64,000 nucleotides of DNA from an uncultured bacterium (GCA_937919925.1 CALFOT010000110.1:124001-188000), one strand, 5' to 3'. Positions 17,311-25,880 are shown, numbered from the stretch's first letter. The notes: generated from the letters alone by a model not told the origin. Numbers and translations: made by a program.

Positions 17311-18669
17311 TTATTCCTGGCCGTAATCTTCGCCACGGCCACTACGCAAGCGCAGGCCATACTCTTCCAGCTTTTTCTGTAGCTCGTTGAGTGAGGTAAT
17401 CCCGAAATTAGGCATACCCAGCAAATCTTCCTCGGAGTACAACAGAATGTCGCTAACGCGTTGCAAGTTCAAGCGCTCCACCAATGCACGGTGACAACGT
17501 ACCGACAAGTTCAAAGTGCTGATTTGCAGATCGAGCGCCTCGCGCTGCTCTTCACTGAGCTTGCCGAGCCATGCTAGTTCGGTTTCAATATCGATCGAAC
17601 GCGAAGCATCAAACTCATCCGGAATCACGAAGGTGCCGTCGTCACGACGAATACCTAGGCGCAGGCCTTTTAAGTTCAACACGCGCTTGATCTCGTTGAG
17701 AGAAGTTTCGCCGAAATTTTTGAACTCCAGCAAATCTTCTTCGGTGTGAGAAACCAACTCGCTGAGCGATTTGATATTCATGTTGGTCAGGCAGTTACGC
17801 GCGCGTACCGACAATTCGAAATCCGATATCGGAGTACGCAGGACTTTCATCAACTGGTCTTCTTTCAACTCGCGGTTTTCATCGTAGAACATGTCTAGCG
17901 AATCATGCGAATCGTGGAAGTATAAGCGTGCTACCTGGTTATTTGGATCGCGGCGTAAAACGGCTCCAAAGCAGCCGCAAGCGCGTTCGAAGTCATTGCG
18001 GTCTTCATAAAGAATCCCCAAGTTCAACAATACTGCGGCGGGAATTGGCAGAGAAGTAAGGAAGCCTTCGTAAAGGCTAACGGCTAGAAGCTCATCACCA
18101 TGTAAATCGGCGCGAAAAGCAAGACGAAAGCGTGCGGCAAAATGCTTGGGATCAAGCTCGATAGCACTGCGATAATCAACGGCGGCAGCTTCATAGGCGC
18201 CGTCGAGTTCTTTGCGACGCCCAGCGAAGTAAAGCTGATCCGTTGCCGACAACTGCGCCACTTTCAGCGCAGCGATAAATTCTTCAGCACGATTATCGGC
18301 GAGCAGAGCATGCAAAGTACAAGCTACCAGTTGTGGGTCTTGCGACTGGTGCGAACCTTTCAAGGTTGCGCAGGCTGCAGCAAAATTACCTAACTCAAAC
18401 TCGCTGTTGCCCTTTACGAAAGTATCTAACTCACTGGTGTGGCCAACAAAATCGAGAGCTTTTTGGTATTCGCCTGTGACCCACGAACCCATTGCCGCGA
18501 GCACTTGGTTGCCACCATTACGGGCTTCACGCACTGCGGACTCAAATTTCTCCGCATTGGCAAGATTGGTGATAAAGCGACTGCGCGCATCCACCAAAGC
18601 GGACGGGGTGCTAGGAGGTGCAGCGAAAAACGCGGCGGAATCAACTACGGGGGCCTGAGTAGCTTGCAC
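17311..18669 (-). CDS. TPR protein with two RNA polymerase alpha-CTD-like domains
   Basis: 452 residues from GTG 18669. The first 250 or so are helical with TPR-like repeats (for example YRSAIELDPKHFAARFRLAF). Two alpha-CTD-like helix-hairpin-helix domains follow at about 279-340 and 381-442. Domain 1 keeps Arg289, Asn292, Cys293, Gly320 and Ser323, matching E. coli alpha R265, N268, C269, G296 and S299 used on UP-element DNA; Thr replaces K298. Domain 2 keeps the Arg (391), Gly (423) and Ser (426) but has Arg and Ala at the N268 and C269 positions. There is no alpha N-terminal domain, so this is not RpoA. Frame extends to TTG 18816, but a TAGAAT box at 18723-18728 argues for the later start. 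Cytosolic; function unknown, perhaps a transcription modulator. Confidence 0.82.
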   Translation of the reverse strand: MQATQAPVVDSAAFFAAPPSTPSALVDARSRFITNLANAEKFESAVREARNGGNQVLAAMGSWVTGEYQKALDFVGHTSELDTFVKGNSEFELGNFAAACATLKGSHQSQDPQLVACTLHALLADNRAEEFIAALKVAQLSATDQLYFAGRRKELDGAYEAAAVDYRSAIELDPKHFAARFRLAFRADLHGDELLAVSLYEGFLTSLPIPAAVLLNLGILYEDRNDFERACGCFGAVLRRDPNNQVARLYFHDSHDSLDMFYDENRELKEDQLMKVLRTPISDFELSVRARNCLTNMNIKSLSELVSHTEEDLLEFKNFGETSLNEIKRVLNLKGLRLGIRRDDGTFVIPDEFDASRSIDIETELAWLGKLSEEQREALDLQISTLNLSVRCHRALVERLNLQRVSDILLYSEEDLLGMPNFGITSLNELQKKLEEYGLRLRSGRGEDYGQE

Positions 18670-18722
18670 TTGGCTTATGACTTGAATTTTAGTACCCCAG
18701 CCGAATCGGCAACGGGCCGCAC

Positions 18723-18752
18723 ATTCTAGAGTCGCGCCCGATACAACGCCAA
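18723..18752 (-). promoter_or_regulatory. Promoter of the TPR/alpha-CTD-ruvA-purE-mtnA operon
   Basis: On the reverse strand TTGGCG (18752-18747), an 18-base spacer and TAGAAT (18728-18723), 53 bases before GTG 18669. It lies in the divergent gap with murA. Confidence 0.45.
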
Positions 18753-18801
18753 TCTTCAGGTGGGCTGGAAACCATTGGCCCTTGGCGTCAAACTGCTGAC
18801 A

Positions 18802-20085
18802 ATGGATTGTTTCCAAGTGGTCGGCGGTAATGCTCTAAATGGGGTCGTAGCTGCTTCGGGGTCGAAAAACGCTACCCTTCCTCTGTTGGCTGCAGGTTTG
18901 CTGCTGGAGGGGCGCTCCACATTAGCGGGCGTTCCAGATTTGCGCGATATCGACACCATTTTGGAACTGCTCCGCGAGCTGGGTATGGTTTTTGAGCGCC
19001 ACGGCGACTGCCTCTCTCATGCAGTGGTGGATTCTGCGGTCACCGCTGCCCCTTACGACATTGTGCGCCGTATGCGCGCTTCCATCTGTGTGCTTGGCCC
19101 ATTGTTGGCACGCCGCGGAGCCGCCAAAGTGCCATTGCCGGGCGGCTGTGTTTTTGGTCTGAGGCCGGTCGATTTGCACGTGCGCGGCCTACAAGCTTTA
19201 GGTGCTGAGATCACCCAGGAGTTCGGCTGCTTGATCGGCAAAGCTCCAGCCAAAGGTTTACGCGGTGCCGTCATCGACCTACGTTCCGCTTTTGGCTCTA
19301 CGGTTCTGGGCACGGTGAATGTCATGCTCGCAGCGGTTTTAGCGCAAGGGACTTCGCTCATCCGCAGTGCTGCACGCGAGCCTGAGGTGGTGGAAGTGGC
19401 CAACTATTTATGCGCGTGCGGGGCGCAAATCAGCGGCGCTGGCAGTGATTGTATTGAGATTCAAGGCGTGGATTCGTTACGCGCGGTGCCGTGGCGGGTA
19501 CCTGCCGATCGTATTGAAACGGGCACTCTGTTGCTCGCCGGGGCGATTACCCGCGGCAAGGTGCGCGTGGCCGGTTGCCGTCCGCTGGATTTGAGCGCGC
19601 TGCTCCACCTGATGCTTGCCAGTGGCTTGAAAATTACCACCGGTGTGGATTGGATAGAAGTGGATGGAGGTTCGGGTGATTTGCACGCTGTGCCTTGTGA
19701 AACGGCTCCATTCCCTGAATTTCCCACGGACCTACAAGCGCAATGGATGGCCTATTGCACCCAGGTCGCCGGCATTTCGAAGATCACCGAAGGGGTTTAT
19801 CCAGAGCGATTTATGCATGTGCCAGAACTGCAACGCCTCGGTGCAAATTTGGAGCGTTGTGGCGCCACCACCTTGGTTCACGGTCCCAGTTTTTTGATGG
19901 GGGCCCCCGTTCTGGCCTCCGATTTACGTGCCAGCGCCAGCTTGGTTTTGGCCGGTTTGGTGGCGCAAGGAGAAACCACCGTGCGTCGGGTTTACCATTT
20001 AGACCGTGGCTACCAGCGCTTGGAACAGAAGTTGGCAAGTTTGGGGGCCCATGTGCAACGCCTGGTCGATTCCGATAAGCCCTGA
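18802..20085 (+). CDS. murA: UDP-N-acetylglucosamine 1-carboxyvinyltransferase
   Basis: 427 residues of the EPSP synthase fold. Lys22-Asn23 in SGSKNATLP bind substrate and the active-site Cys is retained in PLPGGCVFGLRPVDLH, predicting fosfomycin sensitivity at the enzyme level. It transfers enolpyruvate from PEP to UDP-GlcNAc, the first committed step of peptidoglycan synthesis. ATG 18802 fits the family N terminus (MDCFQVVGG); an in-frame ATG at 18760 would add 14 residues not seen in homologues. Peptidoglycan synthesis is informative because it was once thought absent in planctomycetes. Confidence 0.95.
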   Translation: MDCFQVVGGNALNGVVAASGSKNATLPLLAAGLLLEGRSTLAGVPDLRDIDTILELLRELGMVFERHGDCLSHAVVDSAVTAAPYDIVRRMRASICVLGPLLARRGAAKVPLPGGCVFGLRPVDLHVRGLQALGAEITQEFGCLIGKAPAKGLRGAVIDLRSAFGSTVLGTVNVMLAAVLAQGTSLIRSAAREPEVVEVANYLCACGAQISGAGSDCIEIQGVDSLRAVPWRVPADRIETGTLLLAGAITRGKVRVAGCRPLDLSALLHLMLASGLKITTGVDWIEVDGGSGDLHAVPCETAPFPEFPTDLQAQWMAYCTQVAGISKITEGVYPERFMHVPELQRLGANLERCGATTLVHGPSFLMGAPVLASDLRASASLVLAGLVAQGETTVRRVYHLDRGYQRLEQKLASLGAHVQRLVDSDKP

Positions 20086-20102
20086 GCCGAGCACAAAAGC
20101 AC

Positions 20103-20131
20103 TTTATTCGCCCGGGCTGCGGCGCTAGAAT
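20103..20131 (+). promoter_or_regulatory. Promoter of ffh
   Basis: TTTATT (20103-20108), a 17-base spacer and TAGAAT (20126-20131), 20 bases before the ffh ATG in the 66-base murA/ffh gap. Confidence 0.45.
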
Positions 20132-20151
20132 GCTAGATTCCCCAGCGCATC

Positions 20152-21543
20152 ATGCTCGAGAATCTCACCAAGTCGTTTTCCTCCGTGCTCGACCTTTTCA
20201 AAGGTTCCGGCAAGTTGTCCGCTGCCGATATCGAGGCCGGTCTGCGCGAGGTGCGGCGTGCGTTGCTGGAGGCCGATGTCAATTTCAAAGTTGCCCGCGA
20301 CTTCAGCCAGAAAATTGGCGAGCAGTTACTCGAAGAGGGCAAGCTCAAGGGAATCACCGGCGCGCAGCAAGTCATCGGTATTTTCCATCAAGAGCTCACC
20401 GCTCTGATGCACTCCGATGCGTCCGCTCTGCCAAAGAATCCTGGCCATCCGATGGTGCTGCTGCTGGCCGGCTTGCAGGGAGCTGGTAAAACCACCACCG
20501 CCAGTAAGTTGGCGCTGTGGATGCGCACTCGTCAAAATCGCCGCGTGTTGCTCGCCGCATGTGACTTGCAGCGCCCAGGAGCAGTGGATCAACTGGTCAC
20601 GCTTGGGAAACAGCTCAATATTGATGTTTACTCCGAGGATCCAAATGGCAAGGGTGTGGATCCCGTCGGCGTGGCCCAGCGCGCGCTGAAGAAGGCCAAA
20701 GAGGGCAATTATGATGCCTTGATCGTGGACTCCGCGGGTCGTCTGCACATCGATGATGCGCTCATGGAGGAGATTTCGGCCGTTCATAAAGCAGTCAAGC
20801 CCGATGCCACCTATTTAGTTCTAGATGCAATGACCGGCCAAGATGCGGTCGAATCGGCTCAAAGTTTCAGTAACACGCTTGCAATTCATGGCGTGATTTT
20901 GACCAAAATGGATGGCGACACGCGGGGCGGTGCGGCGCTGTCCGTGCGTGAGGTCACTGGCAAGCCCATTTCCTTCTTGGGAGTTGGGGAGAAGCCAGCA
21001 GACCTCGAAGAATTCGATGCTTCCCGCCTCGCAGGGCGTATTTTGGACATGGGCGACGTCGTCGGCCTGGTCGAGAAAGCGCAAGAAGCTTTCGATGAAG
21101 AGCAGCAGGCGGTTGATTATGAGCGCTTAATGCAAGGTAAATTCACCATGCAGGACCTGTTAGATCAGTTCCGCATGATGAAAAAAATGGGTTCTATGAA
21201 GAAGTTGATGGGCATGATGCCAGGAATGGGTAAAATGTCCGGCCTTTTGGAGTCTGTGGATGACTCACAGTTTGGTCGCATGGAGGCCATAATTTTGTCC
21301 ATGACTCCAGCTGAGCGTCTCCATCCGGAGATTCTCGATGGCAAAAGACGCCGCCGCATCGCCCGGGGATCCGGGGTAGAAGTGTCGGATGTCAATCGCC
21401 TGTACAAATCGTTCCAGCAGATGCAGAAGCAGATGAAGACCATGAAGAAGATGATGTCCGGTGGGCGCTCCAAAACGCGCATGCTGAAACAGCTCGGAGC
21501 TTCTGGTCAACTGCCAAACATGCCTGGTTACAACAAGTCTTAA
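20152..21543 (+). CDS. ffh: Signal recognition particle GTPase Ffh
   Basis: 463 residues. N domain (1-90), G domain with LAGLQGAGKTTTASKL (G1), DLQRPGAVDQL, VDSAGRLHID (G3) and TKMDGDTRGGAALSV (G4), then the methionine-rich M domain (about 310-440) that binds signal sequences and SRP RNA (RRRRIARGSGVEVSDVNRL). It targets nascent membrane proteins to FtsY. No SRP RNA gene is seen nearby. It heads a translation-themed gene string, with rpsP 23 bases downstream, as in many bacteria. Confidence 0.97.
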   Translation: MLENLTKSFSSVLDLFKGSGKLSAADIEAGLREVRRALLEADVNFKVARDFSQKIGEQLLEEGKLKGITGAQQVIGIFHQELTALMHSDASALPKNPGHPMVLLLAGLQGAGKTTTASKLALWMRTRQNRRVLLAACDLQRPGAVDQLVTLGKQLNIDVYSEDPNGKGVDPVGVAQRALKKAKEGNYDALIVDSAGRLHIDDALMEEISAVHKAVKPDATYLVLDAMTGQDAVESAQSFSNTLAIHGVILTKMDGDTRGGAALSVREVTGKPISFLGVGEKPADLEEFDASRLAGRILDMGDVVGLVEKAQEAFDEEQQAVDYERLMQGKFTMQDLLDQFRMMKKMGSMKKLMGMMPGMGKMSGLLESVDDSQFGRMEAIILSMTPAERLHPEILDGKRRRRIARGSGVEVSDVNRLYKSFQQMQKQMKTMKKMMSGGRSKTRMLKQLGASGQLPNMPGYNKS

Positions 21544-21566
21544 TAAACCAAACAGAATCAGCCAAG

Positions 21567-21941
21567 ATGGCAGTTGTCCTGAGATTGAAGAGGATTGGAC
21601 GTCGTAATCGTCCTTTCTACCGTATTTGTGCGATGGACCGGCAGACCCGCCGGGATGGTCGCGCAATTGAAGAACTCGGCCACTACTCTCCGATTAATCC
21701 GGAGAAAGGTAAGCATTTCGAGCTCAAAATTGAGCGCGTCTTGCATTGGCTCTCCGTGGGTGCGCAACCATCGGAAACCGTGCTGTCTCTGATTGAGGAA
21801 GCCGGGATCGATGTCGCTGCAGCACGGCGTGGGGAAGCAGTTGTCCCTGAAGTCGTGGCCCCTGTGGCAACTTCAGTTACAGCTCCGGCCGAAGTTGTTG
21901 CGGAAGCAGCACCGGCAGCCGCGGAAGAATCCGCATCCTAA
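21567..21941 (+). CDS. rpsP: 30S ribosomal protein bS16
   Basis: 124 residues. The first 80 are canonical S16 (VVLRLKRIGRRNRPFYRI, then LGHYSPINPEK). A roughly 40-residue Ala/Val/Glu-rich tail follows, an extension that many phyla lack. S16 stabilises the 5' domain of 16S rRNA. In most bacteria rimM, trmD and rplS follow; here they are absent and the next gene encodes an unrelated DNA-binding-like protein. Confidence 0.96.
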   Translation: MAVVLRLKRIGRRNRPFYRICAMDRQTRRDGRAIEELGHYSPINPEKGKHFELKIERVLHWLSVGAQPSETVLSLIEEAGIDVAAARRGEAVVPEVVAPVATSVTAPAEVVAEAAPAAAEESAS

Positions 21942-21957
21942 TCCTTAGGATACAAGG

Positions 21958-22875
21958 ATGGCGGCGATAATCCGTACCGCCGAGCTCGGCGAATTTCTCC
22001 ACCGCATAGAGACCAAGGTCTTCTATGTGCCGCCGCGTCCTGAAAAAATGACGGCACTGGAACGTCTACTTGCACTTGTGTTGCAAGGTGATGGTTCCTA
22101 TGCGGTGGCAGCCAAATGCGTGAAAGGGTTCCAAGAAGCCTTTGTTTCGTGGAATGAAGCACGCGTGGCCCGTCACTATGAAATCCAAGATGTGATCGAA
22201 GCACAGGGCGTGGCGGACGCTGCTTTGCGCTCGAAGCTCACCCAGGAGTATCTGCGCAGAGTGTTCGGCCTGCAGAATCACTTGGATTTGGATTGGCTAT
22301 ACGATGCATCCTCCGAACGCCGCGAAACCTTGCTCGACGCCGTGGGTGTGGCGCCGGAGCACGCGCGCTTTGTACTCGACTTGGATTCTTTGGATGAAGA
22401 CGATGAAGACTTTGGTGGCGCCCCGGTCACCCCATCGCTGAAACGCATGTTCAGCCGCCTCGGTTGGCTGCCGGCTAACCCCAAGGAATCGGTGATTCGC
22501 GAAATCATGAAACCTCTGATGGAAGGCGACAATCTCTACCCGAACTTCATTGCCTTAGCGATGTTGGCTATGCAGTTGCCGGTCAACAAGCCGAAGCATT
22601 GTTTGAAAGCCGCAGCCTTGATTGATTTCTACAAGCAACGCAATTCGATTGCGGATGAAGATCTTGCCGCTCTGTTAGCGGGCCTGGATTACAACTACCC
22701 GCTGGTGCATACCGGTTTTGGTAAGAAAAAGGCTGCTGCTGCGAAGACGACCCCCAAAAAGAGTTCCAAAAAAGTCGCCAAGAAAGTTACCAAAAAGGTT
22801 ACCAAAAAGGTCGTCAAAAAAACTGCCAAAAAAGTAACCAAAAAGGTCGCTAAGAAACAAGCGACGGAAAAATAA
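21958..22875 (+). CDS. HhH-GPD-like protein with histone-H1-like lysine tail
   Basis: 305 residues. Residues about 10-245 are helical and resemble the endonuclease III (HhH-GPD) layout seen in planctomycete proteins: an N-terminal LERLLALVLQGDG segment, a helical middle, and a pseudo-hairpin VGVAPEHARFVLDLDS where EndoIII has its HhH motif. The catalytic Lys expected in that hairpin and the four-Cys iron-sulfur loop are missing, so glycosylase activity is doubtful. The last 45 residues are a Lys-rich tail of KKVT/KKVA units like bacterial H1 homologues. I infer DNA binding, perhaps nucleoid-associated; the fold assignment is tentative. It sits 16 bases after rpsP and 8 before maf, which has a strong AAGGAGG site. 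Confidence 0.6.
   Translation: MAAIIRTAELGEFLHRIETKVFYVPPRPEKMTALERLLALVLQGDGSYAVAAKCVKGFQEAFVSWNEARVARHYEIQDVIEAQGVADAALRSKLTQEYLRRVFGLQNHLDLDWLYDASSERRETLLDAVGVAPEHARFVLDLDSLDEDDEDFGGAPVTPSLKRMFSRLGWLPANPKESVIREIMKPLMEGDNLYPNFIALAMLAMQLPVNKPKHCLKAAALIDFYKQRNSIADEDLAALLAGLDYNYPLVHTGFGKKKAAAAKTTPKKSSKKVAKKVTKKVTKKVVKKTAKKVTKKVAKKQATEK
22768..22857 (+). repeat. Tandem KKxx-coding repeat (H1-like tail)
   Basis: Seven and a half 12-base units encode Lys-Lys followed by Val/Thr and Ala/Thr/Val (KKVA, KKVT, KKVT, KKVV, KKTA, KKVT, KKVA, KK). Codon use varies between units (AAA or AAG, GTC, GTT or GTA), so the repeat is maintained at protein level and is not a recent DNA duplication. Confidence 0.85.
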
Positions 22876-22883
22876 GGAGGCCC

Positions 22884-23465
22884 GTGCCTTTGGTGTTGGC
22901 GAGCGCTTCCCCGCGACGGCGGGCTTTACTGGAAGCTCTATCTTTGCGTTTCACCGTCGTTGCCGCTGCCGGAGATGGCCCCGTGAGTTCTACGGATCCC
23001 GGCAAACGGGTGCTGGGCCATGCGTGGTTTAAGGCCCACGAAGTAGCCAAAGACCACCCAAGCGCTTGGATTTTGGCGGCCGATACTTTGGTTTTTGGCG
23101 CTGGTGAGTTTTTTCCGAAGCCACAGAATCGTGAGCACGCAGGCGAAATGTTGGAGCGCTTGATTGCTTTGGGAGTCCATCAGGTTTGGACCGGAACTTG
23201 GCTGTTAAGCCCCCAGGGCGATGAATTTCAGCACCTTGAAAGTGCAGAAGTGTCCTTCGCACCCATTCCCTGTGCGGAGCGTGAGTCCTACTTGGATGGG
23301 GTGGAGTGGGCCGATAAAGCCGGAGCCTATGCCATTCAAGGTTGGGCCGGGCAGTACACCACTTTGCTGGAAGGTGAGTTTGACACCGTGGTTGGATTGT
23401 CGAAAACAGCAATTTTTGCGCTATTTGAGCAAGCAGGGCTTTCGCCCGCAGCTTTCCGACGCTAG
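22884..23465 (+). CDS. maf: Maf-like nucleoside triphosphate pyrophosphatase
   Basis: 193 residues with a GTG start preceded by a consensus AAGGAGG about 5 bases away. LASASPRRRALL at the N terminus is the Maf signature, and AADTLVF plus WADKAGAYAIQGWAG complete the active site. Maf/YhdE proteins hydrolyse dTTP, UTP or modified nucleotides to monophosphates and are linked to division arrest. The stop codon overlaps the TAGAAT box proposed for rpmE. Confidence 0.92.
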   Translation: MPLVLASASPRRRALLEALSLRFTVVAAAGDGPVSSTDPGKRVLGHAWFKAHEVAKDHPSAWILAADTLVFGAGEFFPKPQNREHAGEMLERLIALGVHQVWTGTWLLSPQGDEFQHLESAEVSFAPIPCAERESYLDGVEWADKAGAYAIQGWAGQYTTLLEGEFDTVVGLSKTAIFALFEQAGLSPAAFRR

Positions 23466-23468
23466 AAT
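23463..23468 (+). promoter_or_regulatory. Candidate -10 element of rpmE
   Basis: TAGAAT overlapping the maf stop codon, 35 bases before the rpmE ATG. The -35 position at 17 bases reads TTTCGC, a weak match. Confidence 0.38.
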
Positions 23469-23503
23469 ATCCGACCATTTCCCGGTAACGAGAGCGAAGA
23501 AAG

Positions 23504-23707
23504 ATGAAGGAAGGAATCCACCCAAACTACGTCGACTGTCACGTCAAGTGCGGTTGCGGTGTCGAGTTTAATACCCGTGGCACTCGTCCCGAGATCCATG
23601 TTGAGATTTGCTCGTCTTGCCATCCGTTTTACACCGGGAAGCAGAAGTTCGTCGACACCGCTGGTCGCGTCGATCGCTTCCAAAAGCGCTACGGCAAAAA
23701 GGACTGA
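23504..23707 (+). CDS. rpmE: 50S ribosomal protein bL31, zinc form
   Basis: 67 residues. MKEGIHPNY is the family start. The Cys set (Cys12, Cys16, Cys18 and a CSSC pair) shows the zinc-binding C+ version rather than the zinc-free paralogue used in zinc starvation. It sits at the central protuberance bridging to the 30S. A GAAAG purine stretch lies directly before the ATG. prfA follows 35 bases later, a common rpmE-prfA order. Confidence 0.96.
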   Translation: MKEGIHPNYVDCHVKCGCGVEFNTRGTRPEIHVEICSSCHPFYTGKQKFVDTAGRVDRFQKRYGKKD

Positions 23708-23742
23708 GCCCTGGAGGCCTCCATGCCTAAGGAGAACCTGGC

Positions 23743-24816
23743 GTGAGTCTGGTAGATGTATTGCGCGGACGAGTTGAGAAATTCGAAGCCCGGCAGAAAG
23801 AATTAGAGACCGCGGTTTCTGATCCTGAAGAGTGCAACAAACCTACCTTTCCAGGTTTGCTGCGTGAGCTAGGGGCGCTACAAAAATTGTTAATCCCGTG
23901 GCAGAAATACACTGCCGCAGCAGATGAGATCAACGAAGCGAAAGAGTTCTTGAACGGAGATGATCCGGGCATGAAAGAACTTGCCGAGGCCGAATTACCG
24001 GATCTCGAGGCGCGGTTTGAAATCCTCGAACAAGATATTCTTGACCGCGTGCTAGAGGATGACCCGGATGCCGATCGGCCAGCTTTGATTGAAATTCGTG
24101 CTGGAGCAGGCGGGGATGAAGCTGCCTTGTTTGCCGGTGATTTGGTCGAAATGTATACCCGTTATGCCACCGTGCGCGGCTGGCAGAACGAAATTGTGAA
24201 CTTCTCGGAATCGGAATTTGGCGGGTTCAAAGAGATTGTTTTGAAGTTCAGCGGCGAAAACGCCTTCCGCACCATGCGTTATGAATCGGGTGGGCATCGC
24301 GTGCAACGCGTGCCGGCTACCGAAACCCAAGGACGGATTCATACTTCTGCGGCTACTGTAGCGGTGATGCCCGAGGTCGAGGCTCTCGATTTTGAATTGG
24401 ATCCGGAAGAGTTGGAAATCACCGCGATGCGCTCATCGGGCCCCGGAGGGCAGCACGTCAATAAAACATCTTCGGCCATCCGTGTGATCCATTTGCCTAC
24501 TGGTATGCAAGTGAAATGCCAAGATGATAAGTCTCAGTTGCGCAATAAAGCCAAAGCCTTGGATCTACTACGCTCGAAATTGTACGAGATCGAACGGATG
24601 AAACGCGAGGCTGAGCGCTCCGAGTTGCGGCGCACCCAAGTGGGTAGCGGTGACCGTAGCCAGCGAGTGCGCACTTATAACTGGCCACAGAACCGCGTAA
24701 CTGATCACCGTATTGGTACTAGTTTCAGCCTAGAGAAAATCCTCGAAGGCCATCTTGACCCCATCTTTGATGCCTTGCAGGCTGCGGACCGCGAAGCCAA
24801 GCTTGCAGCCCTGTAA
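23743..24816 (+). CDS. prfA: Peptide chain release factor 1
   Basis: 357 residues with a GTG start. The anticodon-like PAT tripeptide of RF1 is in RVQRVPATETQGRIHTS and the catalytic GGQ in SSGPGGQHVNKT. RF1 reads UAA and UAG. The Gln of GGQ is the target of the methyltransferase encoded by prmC two genes downstream, so enzyme and substrate are near each other as in many genomes, separated here by a membrane protein gene. Confidence 0.97.
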   Translation: MSLVDVLRGRVEKFEARQKELETAVSDPEECNKPTFPGLLRELGALQKLLIPWQKYTAAADEINEAKEFLNGDDPGMKELAEAELPDLEARFEILEQDILDRVLEDDPDADRPALIEIRAGAGGDEAALFAGDLVEMYTRYATVRGWQNEIVNFSESEFGGFKEIVLKFSGENAFRTMRYESGGHRVQRVPATETQGRIHTSAATVAVMPEVEALDFELDPEELEITAMRSSGPGGQHVNKTSSAIRVIHLPTGMQVKCQDDKSQLRNKAKALDLLRSKLYEIERMKREAERSELRRTQVGSGDRSQRVRTYNWPQNRVTDHRIGTSFSLEKILEGHLDPIFDALQAADREAKLAAL

Positions 24817-24843
24817 TTTGGTCCACCTGCACGACACCCTGCG

Positions 24844-25875
24844 ATGAAAAATAAAGAAACGGAAATCATGTCCCTCGGTTCGGCTTTTGAAGTCGTCGAA
24901 GAACAACCTCAAGCCTCTGCGGCAACTGCGCCGCGACCACCCGCCGGCGCCCCGACTGGTCCTACGCCACTGCGTAAGAGCGTGAGCGGTGGCAGTATCG
25001 GCTTATTGATTGCTTTGGCCGGTCTGATGAGTCCCTACGGTGCTCCGCAATACCAAGGCGTCGCTGCCCTAGCGATTGCTTTGCTGGTGTGGAATCTGGT
25101 GAGTTCTGGGCTGGCGCGCGTCAAGCCAACTTCAACCGCGCTGAAACCCTTCGGCCCCGCTTTAGCCATGGTTGCAGGTGCCCTGGGTATCGCTTTCCAA
25201 GAGGGTTCGGGTTTGCTCGGTGGTATTTTGGCGGTAGTGGGTGGTTTGCTTGCCATCGCCGCTCCAGCCATCCACAAAGGCGCGGATGCGAAGCTGCCTC
25301 CTGCACCACCCGATGCACCAGTAGATGAGCAGTTTTCGAAGTCTTTCCTCGCTTATATGTTGGTACTCATCAGCCTGCCAATGGCTTGGGCGAATGGGGA
25401 AGGGTCTTCTGGTCTCGCTACCTATTTGGGCGTCATTACTTTCTTATGCTGTGTACTTGGCCTGTGGGCTTCGTGGGCTGGCATGTGGAAAATGTGGTCC
25501 ATGCCTGCGGTGACTTCCGGCATGCTGGGCCTGGTGCTGTTCCTGGCCCCAGTAGAAGCGGTGCTGCTGGGTTTGTTTGGTGTCGCACGCGTAGCCATGG
25601 GCGCAAAAGCACCCAGTATCCTCGCCAACGCTTGGCCGGGTGAAGGGGCGCAAGATTTACTGCAGTACGGATTGCCCGCTCTGCTGACCTTGGTGGGTGG
25701 TGGCTACGCTGGATACGAATTATTCCATGGTGCTAAAAAGGGCCTCGCTGCGAATAAAGCGAAGCAAGAGGCCGAGGTTGCCTCGCGCAAAGCGGCCCGC
25801 GCAACGCGTCGCGGGGATGCACCCGCAAATGCTGACGGCAACAAGGAAAAGTCCGCCAAGCCCAACAAGAAGTGA
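24844..25875 (+). CDS. Multi-span membrane protein of unknown function
   Basis: 343 residues, no family recognised. A cytosolic N-terminal stretch rich in Pro/Ala (1-45) precedes about seven or eight hydrophobic segments between residues 48 and 300 (for example GGSIGLLIALAGLMS and SGMLGLVLFLAPVEAVLLGLFGV), with small Gly/Ala-rich helices. The C terminus (about 300-343) is highly charged, Lys/Ala/Arg-rich and probably cytosolic. It lies between prfA and prmC; whether it has any role in termination is not indicated. A second in-frame ATG (24868) could be the start. Confidence 0.7.
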   Translation: MKNKETEIMSLGSAFEVVEEQPQASAATAPRPPAGAPTGPTPLRKSVSGGSIGLLIALAGLMSPYGAPQYQGVAALAIALLVWNLVSSGLARVKPTSTALKPFGPALAMVAGALGIAFQEGSGLLGGILAVVGGLLAIAAPAIHKGADAKLPPAPPDAPVDEQFSKSFLAYMLVLISLPMAWANGEGSSGLATYLGVITFLCCVLGLWASWAGMWKMWSMPAVTSGMLGLVLFLAPVEAVLLGLFGVARVAMGAKAPSILANAWPGEGAQDLLQYGLPALLTLVGGGYAGYELFHGAKKGLAANKAKQEAEVASRKAARATRRGDAPANADGNKEKSAKPNKK

Positions 25876-25880
25876 ATGAG

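Noticed and set aside
18670-18816. Longer start (TTG 18816) for the TPR/alpha-CTD gene
   Set aside because: It would overlap the murA start and include the candidate promoter; the extra 49 residues have no domain.
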